Shown here: in pieces, positions 40,111 to 49,381 of the stretch
Numbering within the stretch: the stretch's first letter is position 1
Layout of the letters: each line of letters begins with the position of its first letter
NCBI RefSeq assembly: GCF_004187715.1
Contig: NZ_QZWF01000004.1
Span: forward strand, 496,001 to 560,000
Source of the DNA: Streptomyces sp. F001
GTDB taxonomy: Bacteria > Actinomycetota > Actinomycetes > Streptomycetales > Streptomycetaceae
Direction: 5' to 3'
DNA: 64,000 bases
The notes under the pieces: generated by a model
Told to the model about the DNA's origin: nothing
Databases searched by the model: none
What the model saw: only the letters and a program-made list of their open reading frames with translations
Translations under genes and position numbers: made by a program

Positions 40111-41640
40111 TCACCCCGCCGGTTCAAGGAACCCCTGTTCCACCAGCAACCGAATCTGCGCCGGCGTCCGATCCCGCAGCAACACCGGGTCCTCACCCAC
40201 CAGTTGGGCGATGGCGTCCAGGATCCGGCCCGCGGTCAGGGAGCCGTCGCAGACACCCGCGAAGCCCGCACCGACCGTGTCCACCTTCGTGGCCCGGCGC
40301 ATACCGCGGTTCTGACGCAGCACCACGTGTTCCGGGTCCTCGGCGCCGGGGAGCCCGACCTGCTCCTGGACGACCTCCGCAGCGAGCCGGAAGCGCTCTT
40401 CGAGCAGGGCGGCGTCATCGCGTGCCCGCAGGTAGTCGAGGCGTTCGAAGTGCGCCCGGACCGTGTCACCGAGCGGCTGCTCGACCGGATGCGGCCACTC
40501 CTCCACGGTGATCGAGGGCACCGCGGCTCCCGACTTGCGCAGGGTGATCCAGCCGAACCCCACGGCCTTCACCTTGCGCGCCTCGAACTCGTCCAGCCAG
40601 GCGTCGTACCGCGCCTCGTACTCGGCCACGTCACCGCGGTGGTCGCCCGCATCCCGCAGCCACAGCTCGGCGTACTGCGTGACGTCCTGCACCTCGCGCT
40701 GCACGATCCACGCGTCGCACCCGCGTGGCACCCACGACCGCAGCCGCTCCTGCCAGTCCTCCCCCTCCACGTGCTGCCAATTGGCGAGGAACTGCGCGAA
40801 TCCGCCCCTGTTCAGGCGGGCGCCCGTCTGTTGAACGAGCGAGCGGCACAGATCGTCCCCACCCATTCCGCCGTCGCGGTACGTCAGCCGGGCGCCGGGA
40901 GAGATCACGAAGGGCGGATTGGACACGATCAGGTCGTACTTCTCGTCGTCCCGGAGCGGCTCGAAGAGCGATCCCTCGCGCAGGTCCGCGGCAGGGGCGC
41001 CGGACAGCGCGAGCGTGAGCGCGGCGATGTGCAGCGCGCGCGGATTCACATCGGTCGCCGTCACGCGCGTGGCGTGCCGGGCGGCGTGCAGGACCTGAAT
41101 GCCGGAGCCGGTGCCCAGGTCGAGGGCCGAGGCCACGGGCGTGCGGACGGTGAGGCCGGCCAGGGTGGTGGAGGCACCGCCCACTCCCAGGACGACGCCT
41201 TCGTCCCGCCGTCCGATCCCCCCTGCGCCGCCGACCGCGCATCCCAGGTCGGACACGATGAACCAGTCCTCGCCGTCCAGGCCGCCGTACGGCCGTACGT
41301 CCACGGTCGCGGCGAGCTCGTCCCCGCCGACCCGCGTGAGCCACCCGCTCTCCAGGCACTCGGCGACGGGCAGAACCCCCTCCACGCGCGCGTGCGGCAC
41401 GGGCTGCTGGAGCAGGAACAGCCGTACGAGCATCTCCAGCGGCGTGTCCCCGCGGGTCGCCCGGAGTGCGGGCACGGTCTCGCCGCGGGCCAGCGCCGCG
41501 TACGCGGGGGCGCCGAGCAGTTCGAGCAGTCCGTCGGCGGTGAAGGCGGCCCCGAGCAGGGCGTCGCGCAGCCGAGCGGTGACGTCGGGACGGTCGGCGG
41601 AGGGCAGCGGGGAGAGGCTGGCGTTACTCACACCCCCCAT
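40111..41640 (-). CDS. SAM-dependent methyltransferase (N5-glutamine/N6-adenine NPPF type)
   Basis: A 509-residue methyltransferase. A helical N-terminal domain (about 1-120) precedes a Rossmann domain with the SAM motif ALDLGTGSGIQVLHAARH (about 165-180), TATDVNPRALHIAALTLAL and the catalytic signature YDLIVSNPPFVISPG (NPPF). That signature is shared by HemK/PrmC/RlmG-like and adenine methyltransferases. A C-terminal ~170-residue extension (DPEHVVLRQNRGMRRATKVDTVGAGFAGVCDGSLTAGRI) resembles a winged-helix module found in the DUF7059-containing actinobacterial group. ATG 41640 is chosen with GAGGTGG upstream. The substrate (rRNA, protein or DNA) cannot be decided. Confidence 0.88.
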   Translation of the reverse strand: MGGVSNASLSPLPSADRPDVTARLRDALLGAAFTADGLLELLGAPAYAALARGETVPALRATRGDTPLEMLVRLFLLQQPVPHARVEGVLPVAECLESGWLTRVGGDELAATVDVRPYGGLDGEDWFIVSDLGCAVGGAGGIGRRDEGVVLGVGGASTTLAGLTVRTPVASALDLGTGSGIQVLHAARHATRVTATDVNPRALHIAALTLALSGAPAADLREGSLFEPLRDDEKYDLIVSNPPFVISPGARLTYRDGGMGGDDLCRSLVQQTGARLNRGGFAQFLANWQHVEGEDWQERLRSWVPRGCDAWIVQREVQDVTQYAELWLRDAGDHRGDVAEYEARYDAWLDEFEARKVKAVGFGWITLRKSGAAVPSITVEEWPHPVEQPLGDTVRAHFERLDYLRARDDAALLEERFRLAAEVVQEQVGLPGAEDPEHVVLRQNRGMRRATKVDTVGAGFAGVCDGSLTAGRILDAIAQLVGEDPVLLRDRTPAQIRLLVEQGFLEPAG

Positions 41641-41705
41641 TGTGACCACCTCGGACGGTCACCGCGCACGGCTCACCGCGGTGACGCAGCGGCGGCAGGC
41701 GAACG

Positions 41706-42278
41706 TCAGCCCTGCGTCACGGACGGCGAGGCGGATGCGCCCTGGCAGCTCTCCTGCTGGGCCATCGCCTGTCCGACCTCGCCCTCCTCCAGAGTCCTGA
41801 GCGCGTCGTTGCCGCTCTGGCTGAGCTTGTCCAGCTCGGTGGCGATGTCCTTGAGGCCGTCGGCGAACTTGGCCTGGTCCTTGGTGTCGAGCGCGTCGAC
41901 CTGCTTCCTCAGGGAGGCGTACGACGAGGAGATGCCGTTGAGCTCCTTGACCGCGTCCTGCTGCTTCTTCTCACCGTTCTCGACGTCCGGCGGGCCGGCC
42001 TTGTTCACGGCGGTCCCGATCGCCTTGTAGGCGTCGGACATGTCCTGGAAGGCCTGCGCGTCGGTCTTCTGGACCTCCGCCGGCGTGCTGCTGTCCGAGG
42101 TCTCCTTCTGGATCGCGGCGTTCGCGGCCGCGATCTTCTTCGCCTGCGGCTGCACGGCGTCGCAGACCTGCTTGGCCCAGGCATCCAGCTTCTCGTTGCC
42201 GTCGTCGCCGCCGCATCCCGACAGCGCCAGTACCAGTACCGCACCGCCGGACAGTGCGGCCGCGAGCTTCTTGTTCAC
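41706..42278 (-). CDS. Small secreted lipoprotein with helical coiled-coil domain
   Basis: A 190-residue lipoprotein starting at GTG 42278 (AAGGGA 8 bases upstream), with signal NKKLAAALSGGAVLVLALSGC (lipobox LSGC). The mature part is almost wholly helical and polar: CDAVQPQAKKIAAANAAIQKE, DAQAFQDMSDAYKAIGTAV, YASLRKQVDALDTKDQAKFADGLKDIATELDKLSQSGNDALRTLEEGEVGQAM. It has two cysteines that could form a disulfide (WAKQVC ... QQESCQG). I know homologues only as small streptomycete secreted proteins. It is downstream of hppA but separated by a terminator. Confidence 0.8.
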   Translation of the reverse strand: MNKKLAAALSGGAVLVLALSGCGGDDGNEKLDAWAKQVCDAVQPQAKKIAAANAAIQKETSDSSTPAEVQKTDAQAFQDMSDAYKAIGTAVNKAGPPDVENGEKKQQDAVKELNGISSSYASLRKQVDALDTKDQAKFADGLKDIATELDKLSQSGNDALRTLEEGEVGQAMAQQESCQGASASPSVTQG

Positions 42279-42421
42279 CGGATTGGTCCCTTCCATGGCT
42301 CTCGGCCCCGGAACATACACGCCAAGCGGGCGACAACCGCATGACGAGCGTCCAATATGACCATAATTACGCCATTCGCGCCAGGAGAGAGAAGGCTCAC
42401 GGCGAGAGCGTGGACACAGCG

Positions 42422-42463
42422 GGGCGGGCGGGCGACGCGTCAACACGCGCCTCCCGCCCGCCC
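42422..42463 (-). terminator. GC-rich hairpin after hppA
   Basis: An 11-bp stem (42422-42432 with 42453-42463; GGGCGGGCGGG / CCCGCCCGCCC) encloses a second short pairing (ACGCG/CGCG-T). It lies 26 bases after the hppA stop. Confidence 0.75.
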
Positions 42464-42488
42464 TTTGAGCCGGGACTTGTCCGACAGC

Positions 42489-44903
42489 CTACGAAACCAC
42501 CGCAGTGTCGGCCGACTTGGAGCTCCGGTCGGGCTCTTCGTCCCCCATGGCGATGCCGCGCCGCTTGGAGACGTACACCGCGCCGACGATCACCACAAGG
42601 GCGAGCACCGCGACCAGAATCCGTACGCCGAGGTTCTCGTCCTCGCCGTAGCTGAACTTGATGACGGCGGGCGCGATGAGCAGCGACACCAGGTTCATCA
42701 CCTTCAGCAACGGGTTGATCGCGGGACCGGCGGTGTCCTTGAACGGGTCGCCGACCGTGTCACCGATCACCGTCGCGGCGTGCGCCTCGCTGCCCTTGCC
42801 GCCGTGGTGGCCGTCTTCGACGAGCTTCTTGGCGTTGTCCCAGGCGCCGCCGGAGTTGGCGAGGAACACCGCCATCAGTGTGCCGGCCCCGATCGCGCCC
42901 GCCAGATAGGCGCCCAGAGCGCCGACGCCGAGCGTGAAGCCGATGAAGATCGGCGCCATGACCGCGAGCAGACCCGGCGTGGCCAGCTCCCTGAGCGCGT
43001 CCCTCGTACAGATGTCGACGACTTTTCCGTACTCCGGTTTCTCGGTGTAGTCCATGATCCCGGGCCGCTCACGGAACTGCCGCCGCACCTCGAACACCAC
43101 CGAACCCGCTGACCGCGACACCGCATTGATCGCCAGCCCGGAGAAGAGGAAGACGACCGCCGCGCCCGCGATGAGGCCGACGAGGTTGTTGGGCTGCGAG
43201 ATGTCCATCGCCAGCGTCATCGGCGAACCCTCGCCGCTGAGCTTCTCGCCCACGTCCCGCGCGCCCGTGGTGATCGCGTCGCGGTACGAGCCGAAGAGCG
43301 CCGACGCCGCCAGGACGGCGGTGGCGATGGCGATGCCCTTGGTGATGGCCTTGGTGGTGTTGCCCACCGCGTCCAGGTTGGTGAGCACCTGTGCGCCCGC
43401 GCCCTCGACGTCCCCGGACATCTCGGCGATGCCCTGGGCGTTGTCGGAGACCGGCCCGAAGGTGTCCATGGCGACGATCACGCCGACCGTGGTGAGCAGA
43501 CCGGTGCCGGCCAGCGCGACCGCGAACAGCGCCAGCATGATCGACGTACCGCCGAGCAGGAAGGCTCCGTAGACGCCGAGGCCGATCAGCAGAGCGGTGT
43601 AGACGGCCGATTCGAGGCCGACCGAGATACCGGCGAGGACGACGGTGGCAGGGCCGGTGAGCGAGGTCTTGCCGATGTCCTTCACCGGGCGCCGGTTGGT
43701 CTCGGTGAAGTAGCCGGTGAGCTGCTGGATCACGGCGGCGAGCAGGATGCCGATCGCCACCGCGACGAGCGCCAGGATCCGCGGGTCGCCGTCCTTGGCC
43801 CGGATCGCGGCGTCGGTGACGCCGTCGAGGTCGGCGTACGACGACGGCAGATAGACGAACACGGCGATCGCCACCAGGACGAGCGAGATCACCGCGGAGA
43901 CGAAGAAACCGCGGTTGATCGCGCTCATCCCGCTGCGGTCGGCGCGGCGCGGCGCCACGGCGAAGATGCCGATCATCGCGGTGACCACACCGATCGCGGG
44001 GACGAGCAGCGGGAACGCCAGTCCGGCGTCGCCGAAGGCCGCCGTGCCCAGGATCAGCGCGGCCACCAGGGTGACGGCGTACGACTCGAAGAGGTCGGCC
44101 GCCATCCCGGCACAGTCGCCGACGTTGTCGCCCACGTTGTCGGCGATGGTCGCGGCATTGCGCGGATCGTCCTCCGGAATGCCCTTCTCGACCTTGCCGA
44201 CCAGGTCGGCGCCGACGTCGGCGGCCTTGGTGAAGATGCCACCGCCGACACGCATGAACATGGCGATGAGTGCGGCCCCGAGGCCGAAGCCCTCGAGCAC
44301 CTTCGGCGCGTCGGCCGTGTACACCAGCACCACGCAGGAGGCGCCCAGCAGACCGAGCCCCACCGTGAACATGCCGACGACGCCGCCCGTACGGAAAGCG
44401 ATCTTCATGGCTTTGTGCGAGACGAGGGTGAGATCCTTTTCCGGCTCGCCCTCCGCCGGAGTCGCTTCCCGGGCCGCCGCGGCGACCCGCACGTTACTGC
44501 GTACGGCGAGCCACATGCCGATATATCCGGTGGCTGCCGAGAACGCCGCGCCGATCAAGAAGAACACCGATCGTCCGGCGCGCTGATTCCAGTCGTCCGC
44601 GGGCAGCAGCATGAGCAGGAAGAACACGACAACGGCGAATACGCCGAGCGTGCGCAGCTGTCGGGCCAGATAGGCGTTCGCGCCTTCCTGGACGGCCGCT
44701 GCGATCTCCTTCATGCTGTCGGTGCCCTCGCCCGCCGCGAGCACCTGGCGCAACAGCACGCCGGCGACCACGAGCGCAGCCAACGCGACGGCCGCGATGA
44801 CCATCACCATGACGCGGTTGTCGTCGGTCAGCACTGCGGCTGCGAAGGTTGTGGTGTGGTCTGCGGTGTGGTCCAACCGATGAGGGGTAGAAAGCCCCGC
44901 CAT
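42489..44903 (-). CDS. hppA: K+-independent H+-translocating membrane pyrophosphatase
   Basis: Couples PPi hydrolysis to proton export across the cytoplasmic membrane. The 804 residues form about 16 helices with the substrate site GGGIFTKAADVGADLVGKVEKGIPEDDPRNAATIADNVGDNVGDCAGMAADLFESY and the C-terminal GGAWDNAKK and DTVGDPFKDTAGPAINPL motifs. In the GNTTKAITKG segment (about residue 511) a lysine occupies the position that is alanine in K+-dependent enzymes, so the pump should be K+-independent. ATG 44903 has AAGGAGGA upstream. A possible -10 TACAAT lies at 44946-44951 (minus strand). Confidence 0.97.
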   Translation of the reverse strand: MAGLSTPHRLDHTADHTTTFAAAVLTDDNRVMVMVIAAVALAALVVAGVLLRQVLAAGEGTDSMKEIAAAVQEGANAYLARQLRTLGVFAVVVFFLLMLLPADDWNQRAGRSVFFLIGAAFSAATGYIGMWLAVRSNVRVAAAAREATPAEGEPEKDLTLVSHKAMKIAFRTGGVVGMFTVGLGLLGASCVVLVYTADAPKVLEGFGLGAALIAMFMRVGGGIFTKAADVGADLVGKVEKGIPEDDPRNAATIADNVGDNVGDCAGMAADLFESYAVTLVAALILGTAAFGDAGLAFPLLVPAIGVVTAMIGIFAVAPRRADRSGMSAINRGFFVSAVISLVLVAIAVFVYLPSSYADLDGVTDAAIRAKDGDPRILALVAVAIGILLAAVIQQLTGYFTETNRRPVKDIGKTSLTGPATVVLAGISVGLESAVYTALLIGLGVYGAFLLGGTSIMLALFAVALAGTGLLTTVGVIVAMDTFGPVSDNAQGIAEMSGDVEGAGAQVLTNLDAVGNTTKAITKGIAIATAVLAASALFGSYRDAITTGARDVGEKLSGEGSPMTLAMDISQPNNLVGLIAGAAVVFLFSGLAINAVSRSAGSVVFEVRRQFRERPGIMDYTEKPEYGKVVDICTRDALRELATPGLLAVMAPIFIGFTLGVGALGAYLAGAIGAGTLMAVFLANSGGAWDNAKKLVEDGHHGGKGSEAHAATVIGDTVGDPFKDTAGPAINPLLKVMNLVSLLIAPAVIKFSYGEDENLGVRILVAVLALVVIVGAVYVSKRRGIAMGDEEPDRSSKSADTAVVS

Positions 44904-45159
44904 TCGTCCTCCTTGACGCTTGGGCTGAGCTCAAGATGTGGACGGATTGTAGGGAGCCGGACCTGATCAAAACAGGGCGCGGCAAACGGAATTTGCCTTC
45001 ACATGCTCTGGAGCAAATGATCGCAGGAGACCGCGGAACCCGAAAGTCGTAATGCCCCAGACTCGTTGGACGCTTGATCGAATTCACCCCCTGATCAAGG
45101 CCACGGAGCAGCGATTGATCGTGAATTCCTTCACGAATTACGGTGCCCTTTGCGAAAAA
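44904..45159. promoter_or_regulatory. hppA upstream region
   Basis: This non-coding stretch precedes hppA on the minus strand. TACAAT at 44946-44951 is the best -10 candidate; the -35 is unclear. A short palindrome CGTGAA-4-TTCACG lies near 45120-45136, next to the bldG-operon terminator. I see no riboswitch-like structure. Confidence 0.4.
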
Positions 45160-45196
45160 ACACCCGAGGGCCCTGCTCAGCAGGGCCCTCGGGTGT
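45160..45196 (-). terminator. Strong intrinsic terminator of the bldG operon
   Basis: A 17-bp perfect stem (45160-45176 with 45180-45196) with a 3-base loop is followed on the minus strand by six T (45155-45160). It is 20 bases after the anti-sigma gene stop. Confidence 0.95.
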
Positions 45197-45216
45197 ACGG
45201 CTGTTCGGGTTGTGTG

Positions 45217-45657
45217 TCAGGGGAGCGGCGCGGCCGGCGGCGGAGTGGTCGGCCATGTCATACGGATCAGGCCGCCGTGCTCCCCGGTGGAAACCTCCAC
45301 ATCGTCGACCAGGCCGCTGATGACGGCGAGGCCCATCTCATCCTCCTCGGCCTCCGCATCGGGGTCGTCGACGGCGGCTCCGGGTTCTCCGTCCCTGGGG
45401 GCGGCGTGCGGCACCTCGTCGCCGACCTCGATGGAGAACTGTTTCTCCTCTTCGATCAGCGCCACCTTCACCGGCGCCGTGATCCCGCTGCTCTGGTGCA
45501 GGCCCACGGCACGGGAGCAGGCCTCGCCGACAGCGAGCCTGACCTCGTCGAGGACGGCCTCGTCCACCCCGGCCCTGCGCGCCACTGCCGCCGCCACCAG
45601 TCGGGCGGTCCTGACATGCTCGGGCAGCGCACTGAAGCGGAGTTCGACGGTGGCCAT
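45217..45657 (-). CDS. Anti-sigma factor (HATPase) paired with BldG
   Basis: RsbW/SpoIIAB-type kinase and anti-sigma factor of 146 residues: VELRFSALPEHVRTARLVAAAVARR, N-box EVRLAVGEACSRAVGLHQ (about residues 39-56), then an unusually acidic loop (AAVDDPDAEAEEDEMGLAVISGLVDDVEV) holding the G-box. It lies 104 bases downstream of bldG, before the terminator, as in the S. coelicolor bldG-SCO3548 operon. There the two proteins act antagonistically on development and antibiotic production. It should phosphorylate BldG. Its cognate sigma factor is not encoded here. Confidence 0.93.
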   Translation of the reverse strand: MATVELRFSALPEHVRTARLVAAAVARRAGVDEAVLDEVRLAVGEACSRAVGLHQSSGITAPVKVALIEEEKQFSIEVGDEVPHAAPRDGEPGAAVDDPDAEAEEDEMGLAVISGLVDDVEVSTGEHGGLIRMTWPTTPPPAAPLP

Positions 45658-45761
45658 GCATCCCCCTCGGAGCTACGGGCGTGCTGTCAGGGGGCCGGGC
45701 CGCCGACAGCCCAGCCCCCGTCTTCAACTCTTCCGCCCGGGCACACGGCCCGGTGCGGCGA

Positions 45762-46103
45762 TCAGTCGGTGGCCGCCACCGCTTCCTCGACCGAGGTGTG
45801 AATCGGGAACACCTTGGTGAGGCCGGTGATACGGAAAATCTTGAGAATGCGCTCCTGGTTGCAGACCAGGCGCAGTGAGCCCTCATGGGCCCGCACTCGC
45901 TTCAGGCCGCCGACCAGCACGCCGAGCCCGGTGGAGTCGAGGAAGTCCACGCCCTCCATGTCGACGACGAGGTGGAAACTGCCGTCGTTCACCAGCTCGA
46001 CCAGCTGCTCGCGCAGCTTGGGCGCGGTATATACGTCGATTTCGCCACCGACCCTGACGATCGTGCGATCGCCGATGGTCTCGGTCGACAGGGACAGGTC
46101 CAC
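45762..46103 (-). CDS. bldG: Anti-anti-sigma factor BldG
   Basis: STAS-domain regulator required for aerial mycelium and antibiotic production in Streptomyces. The 113 residues match BldG closely: MDLSLSTETIGDRTIVRVGGEIDVYTAPKLREQ, then VDMEGVDFLDSTGLGVLVGGLKRVR, with the phosphorylatable serine in DSTGLGVLVG (about residue 57), and RITGLTKVFPIHTSVEEAV. GTG 46103 has GGAGG 7 bases upstream. It is the first gene of a two-gene operon with the anti-sigma factor and divergent from the helicase. Its presence dates the locus as core chromosomal. Confidence 0.97.
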   Translation of the reverse strand: MDLSLSTETIGDRTIVRVGGEIDVYTAPKLREQLVELVNDGSFHLVVDMEGVDFLDSTGLGVLVGGLKRVRAHEGSLRLVCNQERILKIFRITGLTKVFPIHTSVEEAVAATD

Positions 46104-46182
46104 GGATCCTCCAGCACCTTGCTATCGAGCGGTCGTCCTCGGGACATCTCGGCAGAGCCCCCTGGACGGTTCGCCAGCCGCG

Positions 46183-48696
46183 ATGGCATTCAATCACTTA
46201 CCGGCAGGCGTGCACGACGCCTTGGACCCATTGTCCGTCACGCCGGTGACACACTCGGTGCCGATGGCCAAGAATCACCGATCCGATCGAACCCCGACGG
46301 ACACCGCCTCCCGCCCCGCGCCGGGCACGGTCCTGGACCGGCTCGCCTCGGGGCCGAGCCGGGCTTCGCGCATCACTCATACGGAGCACTTGCCCCCGCG
46401 GGCGGGCCGCCATGCAGTCTGGCCCGACCGGATCCGCTCCGAGGTCATCGCGGCGGTGCAGGCCGCGGGCATCGAACACCCCTGGGCCCACCAGGCCCGG
46501 GCGGCCGAGCACGCCCTGGACGGCGACTCGGTCGTCGTCGCCACCGGCACGGCGTCGGGCAAGTCCCTGGCCTACCTCGTCCCCGTCCTCTCGACGCTCC
46601 TGGACGGCTCGGCGGCTCCGAACGGCCGCGGCGCCACGGCCCTCTATCTGGCCCCCACGAAGGCACTTGCGGCGGACCAGTGCCGAGCCGTGAAGGAACT
46701 TTCACATCCCCTGGGCCAGGCAGTACGGCCGGCCGTGTACGACGGCGACACCCCGTTCGAGGAACGCGAGTGGATCCGCCAGTACGCCACGTACGTCCTC
46801 ACCAACCCCGACATGCTGCACCGCGGCATATTGCCGTCCCACCCACGCTGGGCCTCCTTCCTGAAGTCGCTGAAGTACGTCGTCATCGACGAGTGCCACA
46901 CCTACCGCGGCGTCTTCGGCTCGCACGTCGCCCAGGTGCTGCGCAGGCTGCGCAGACTGTGCGCGCGCTACGGCGCGTCGCCGGTCTTCCTGCTGGCCTC
47001 CGCGACCGCCGCCGAGCCCGCCGTGGCCGCCGGCCGCCTCACCGGCCTTCCGGTGGTGGAGGTGGCCGACGACGCCTCCCCGCGCGGTGAGCTGGTGTTC
47101 GCCCTCTGGGAGCCCCCGCTCACCGAGATGCGGGGCGAGAAGGGCGCGCCGGTACGGCGCACGGCGACCGCCGAGACGGCCGACCTGCTCACCGACCTCA
47201 CCGTGCAGGGCGTGCGCTCCGTCGCCTTCGTACGCTCACGGCGAGGCGCCGAGCTGATCTCCGTGATCGCCCAGGAGCGGCTCGCAGAGATCGACCGCTC
47301 GCTGTCCCGGCGCGTGGCCGCGTACCGCGGCGGCTACCTCCCGGAGGAGCGCCGTGCCCTGGAGCGCGCCCTGCACTCCGGCGAGCTCCTCGGACTGGCC
47401 GCGACCACCGCCCTGGAGCTGGGCGTCGACGTCTCGGGCCTGGACGCGGTCGTGATCGCCGGTTATCCCGGTACGCGCGCGTCCCTGTGGCAGCAGGCCG
47501 GCCGGGCGGGCCGCTCGGGCCAGGGCGCCCTGGCCGTCCTGGTCGCCCGTGACGACCCACTGGACACGTTCCTGGTCCACCACCCAGAGGCCCTGTTCGA
47601 CCAACCGGTGGAATCCACCGTCCTCGACCCCGACAACCCCTACGTCCTCGCACCCCACCTGTGCGCCGCCGCCGAGGAGCTCCCCCTGGTCGAGGACGAC
47701 CTGGAGCTGTTCGGCCCTGCATGCGCAGAGCTGCTCCCGCAACTGGAGGCCGCGAAGCTGCTGCGCCGCCGGACGAAGGCCTGGCACTGGACCCGTCGGG
47801 AGCGGGCGGCCGACCTGGCCGACATCCGCGGCGAGGGCGGCCGACCCGTCCAGATCGTCGAGGCCGGCACCGGCCGGCTGCTGGGCACGGTGGACGCCGG
47901 CGCCGCGCATACGACCGTGCACGAGGGCGCCGTCCACCTCCACCAGGGCCGTACGTATCTGGTCCGCTCCCTCGACCTGGACGACTCGGTCGCCCTGGTC
48001 GAGGAGGCCAACCCGCCGTACTCGACGGTCGCCCGCGACACGACGTCGATCTCCGTGCTGGAGACGGACGTCGAGATCCCCTGGGGCGAGGGCCGCCTGT
48101 GCTACGGCTCCGTGGAGGTCACCAACCAGGTCGTCTCCTTCCTCCGCCGCCGCCTCATCACCGGCGAGGTCCTGGGCGAGACCAAACTCGACCTCCCTCC
48201 TCGTGCGCTCCGCACACGCGCGGTGTGGTGGACGCTCACCGACGACCAGCTGGACGAGGCCCGCATCAGCCCGGAGATCCTCGGCGGCGCGCTGCACGCC
48301 GCCGAGCATGCGTCCATCGGCATGCTGCCGCTGTTCGCGACCTGCGACCGCTGGGACATCGGCGGCGTGTCCGTCCCGCTGCACCCGGACACGCTCCTGC
48401 CGACGGTCTTCGTGTACGACGGCCACCCCGGCGGCGCGGGCTTCGCGGAGCGCGCCTTCCGCACCGCCCGCGCCTGGCTCACCGCCACCCGCCAGGCCAT
48501 CGCCTCCTGCGAGTGCGACGCCGGCTGCCCGTCCTGCATCCAGTCCCCCAAGTGCGGCAACGGCAACGATCCGCTGCACAAACGGGGAGCAGTGCGGCTG
48601 CTCACGGTGCTGTTGCGGGGGGCGCCCGAGGGGAAGGCGGGGGAGCCGGAAGGTCCGTCGGCGGGACCGGCCCCGCAGGACCCGCCCGCGCCCTGA
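46183..48696 (+). CDS. DEAD/DEAH-box helicase with DUF1998 (MrfA/YprA-like)
   Basis: Superfamily 2 DNA helicase, probably in DNA repair. RecA-like domain 1 has the Q-region HPWAHQARAAEHAL, Walker A ATGTASGKSLAYL (about 120) and box II VIDECHTYRG (about 237). Domain 2 has YRGGYLPEERRALERALHSGELLGLAATTALELGVDVSGLDAVVIAGYPGTRASLWQQAGRAGR. The C-terminal DUF1998 carries the cysteine cluster CECDAGCPSCIQSPKCGNGN (about 775-790), the likely metal site seen in MrfA. The start is uncertain: ATG 46183 and ATG 46264 both lack ribosome binding sites. It is divergent from bldG. Its 3' end overlaps the convergent TadG-like gene by about 95 bases if that gene is corrected. Confidence 0.93.
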   Translation: MAFNHLPAGVHDALDPLSVTPVTHSVPMAKNHRSDRTPTDTASRPAPGTVLDRLASGPSRASRITHTEHLPPRAGRHAVWPDRIRSEVIAAVQAAGIEHPWAHQARAAEHALDGDSVVVATGTASGKSLAYLVPVLSTLLDGSAAPNGRGATALYLAPTKALAADQCRAVKELSHPLGQAVRPAVYDGDTPFEEREWIRQYATYVLTNPDMLHRGILPSHPRWASFLKSLKYVVIDECHTYRGVFGSHVAQVLRRLRRLCARYGASPVFLLASATAAEPAVAAGRLTGLPVVEVADDASPRGELVFALWEPPLTEMRGEKGAPVRRTATAETADLLTDLTVQGVRSVAFVRSRRGAELISVIAQERLAEIDRSLSRRVAAYRGGYLPEERRALERALHSGELLGLAATTALELGVDVSGLDAVVIAGYPGTRASLWQQAGRAGRSGQGALAVLVARDDPLDTFLVHHPEALFDQPVESTVLDPDNPYVLAPHLCAAAEELPLVEDDLELFGPACAELLPQLEAAKLLRRRTKAWHWTRRERAADLADIRGEGGRPVQIVEAGTGRLLGTVDAGAAHTTVHEGAVHLHQGRTYLVRSLDLDDSVALVEEANPPYSTVARDTTSISVLETDVEIPWGEGRLCYGSVEVTNQVVSFLRRRLITGEVLGETKLDLPPRALRTRAVWWTLTDDQLDEARISPEILGGALHAAEHASIGMLPLFATCDRWDIGGVSVPLHPDTLLPTVFVYDGHPGGAGFAERAFRTARAWLTATRQAIASCECDAGCPSCIQSPKCGNGNDPLHKRGAVRLLTVLLRGAPEGKAGEPEGPSAGPAPQDPPAP

Positions 48697-49010
48697 TCTC
48701 CGCACGCCAACGAACGCCCCCGCCCGGCCGCCGCTGTCACGTCCGAGACCTCACCCACGAGCACGCACCTCACCAGCCGTGTGCCCTGCGCCCGCGCCAC
48801 CCGGTCCGCCCGGGCGCAGGCCGCCGTGCTGCCCTGCGCCCAGTGGTCCGCCGCGGCGAGGGCCGCGAGGTCCGCGCCGCCGGCCGCGCGATGCCGGGTC
48901 ACGACGGCCTGCCCCAGAGCGAGTACGACGCCGAACACCACACACAGGACAGCGATCGCACCGACGCTCCAGACGGTGGCGGACCCGCGGTCCGATTCAC
49001 CGCCCCTCAT
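48602..49010 (-). CDS. TadG/Rv3654c-like secretion protein, frame-disrupted
   Basis: Last gene of the Tad operon. It starts MRGGESDRGSATVWSVGAIAVLCVVFGVVLALGQAVVTRHRAAGGADLAALAAADHW, the hallmark N-terminal hydrophobic segment plus conserved GGADLAALAAA of the actinobacterial Flp-pilus TadG-like family. After SDVTAAAG the frame breaks at a G5 run (48717-48721). Removing one G gives GVRWRAEIRARAGPAGPVPPTDLP and a stop at 48602 after 135 residues, the normal length and ending for this family. As given, the frame stays open to 48102, deep in the convergent helicase gene, which is not credible. Confidence 0.82.
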
Positions 49011-49381
49011 CCGCCCGCCTCCGCCGTCTCCTCGGCGGCCGCGACGGCCTCCTCCCGCACCTCGTAGGACAGACTGCCCAGCGCCGGTGCCTCGGCCACC
49101 ACCACGACCCGGACCTGATCGCCCTCCCGGCTGAGCGTGACCTTCGCCCCGGGCGGGGCAGCCTCACGAGCCACTTCGACGACCGCGTCGTGCGGGTCCT
49201 GCCGGGCCGCCGCACGGGCGCCCGTCCGTGCCGCGTCCACGCACTGGATCTGCGCGGCCACGACGAGCAGTCCCCACACCAGCCCCATCGCGAACATCAC
49301 CAGCACGGGCAGCACCACGGCCGCTTCCGCCGTCACGAACCCCTGGTCCGCGCACCGCGCACGCCGCTCACATCCGCGCAT
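49007..49381 (-). CDS. TadE-like pseudopilin/secretion protein
   Basis: A 124-residue membrane protein with the TadE signature: GFVTAEAAVVLPVLVMFAMGLVWGLLVVAAQIQCVDAARTGARAAARQD. That is a single hydrophobic helix preceded by the E residue of the pseudopilin motif. A beta-rich tail follows (GAKVTLSREGDQVRVVVVAEAPALGSLSYEVREEAVAAAEE). ATG 49381 (AAGG 9 bases upstream) is preferred over ATG 49390. It overlaps its upstream (DUF4244) and downstream (TadG-like) neighbours by a few bases, showing tight coupling. Confidence 0.92.
   Translation of the reverse strand: MRGCERRARCADQGFVTAEAAVVLPVLVMFAMGLVWGLLVVAAQIQCVDAARTGARAAARQDPHDAVVEVAREAAPPGAKVTLSREGDQVRVVVVAEAPALGSLSYEVREEAVAAAEETAEAGG

Noticed and set aside
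44904..45159. Riboswitch upstream of hppA
   Set aside because: I could not trace any known aptamer core or expression platform, only one short palindrome and a -10 candidate.
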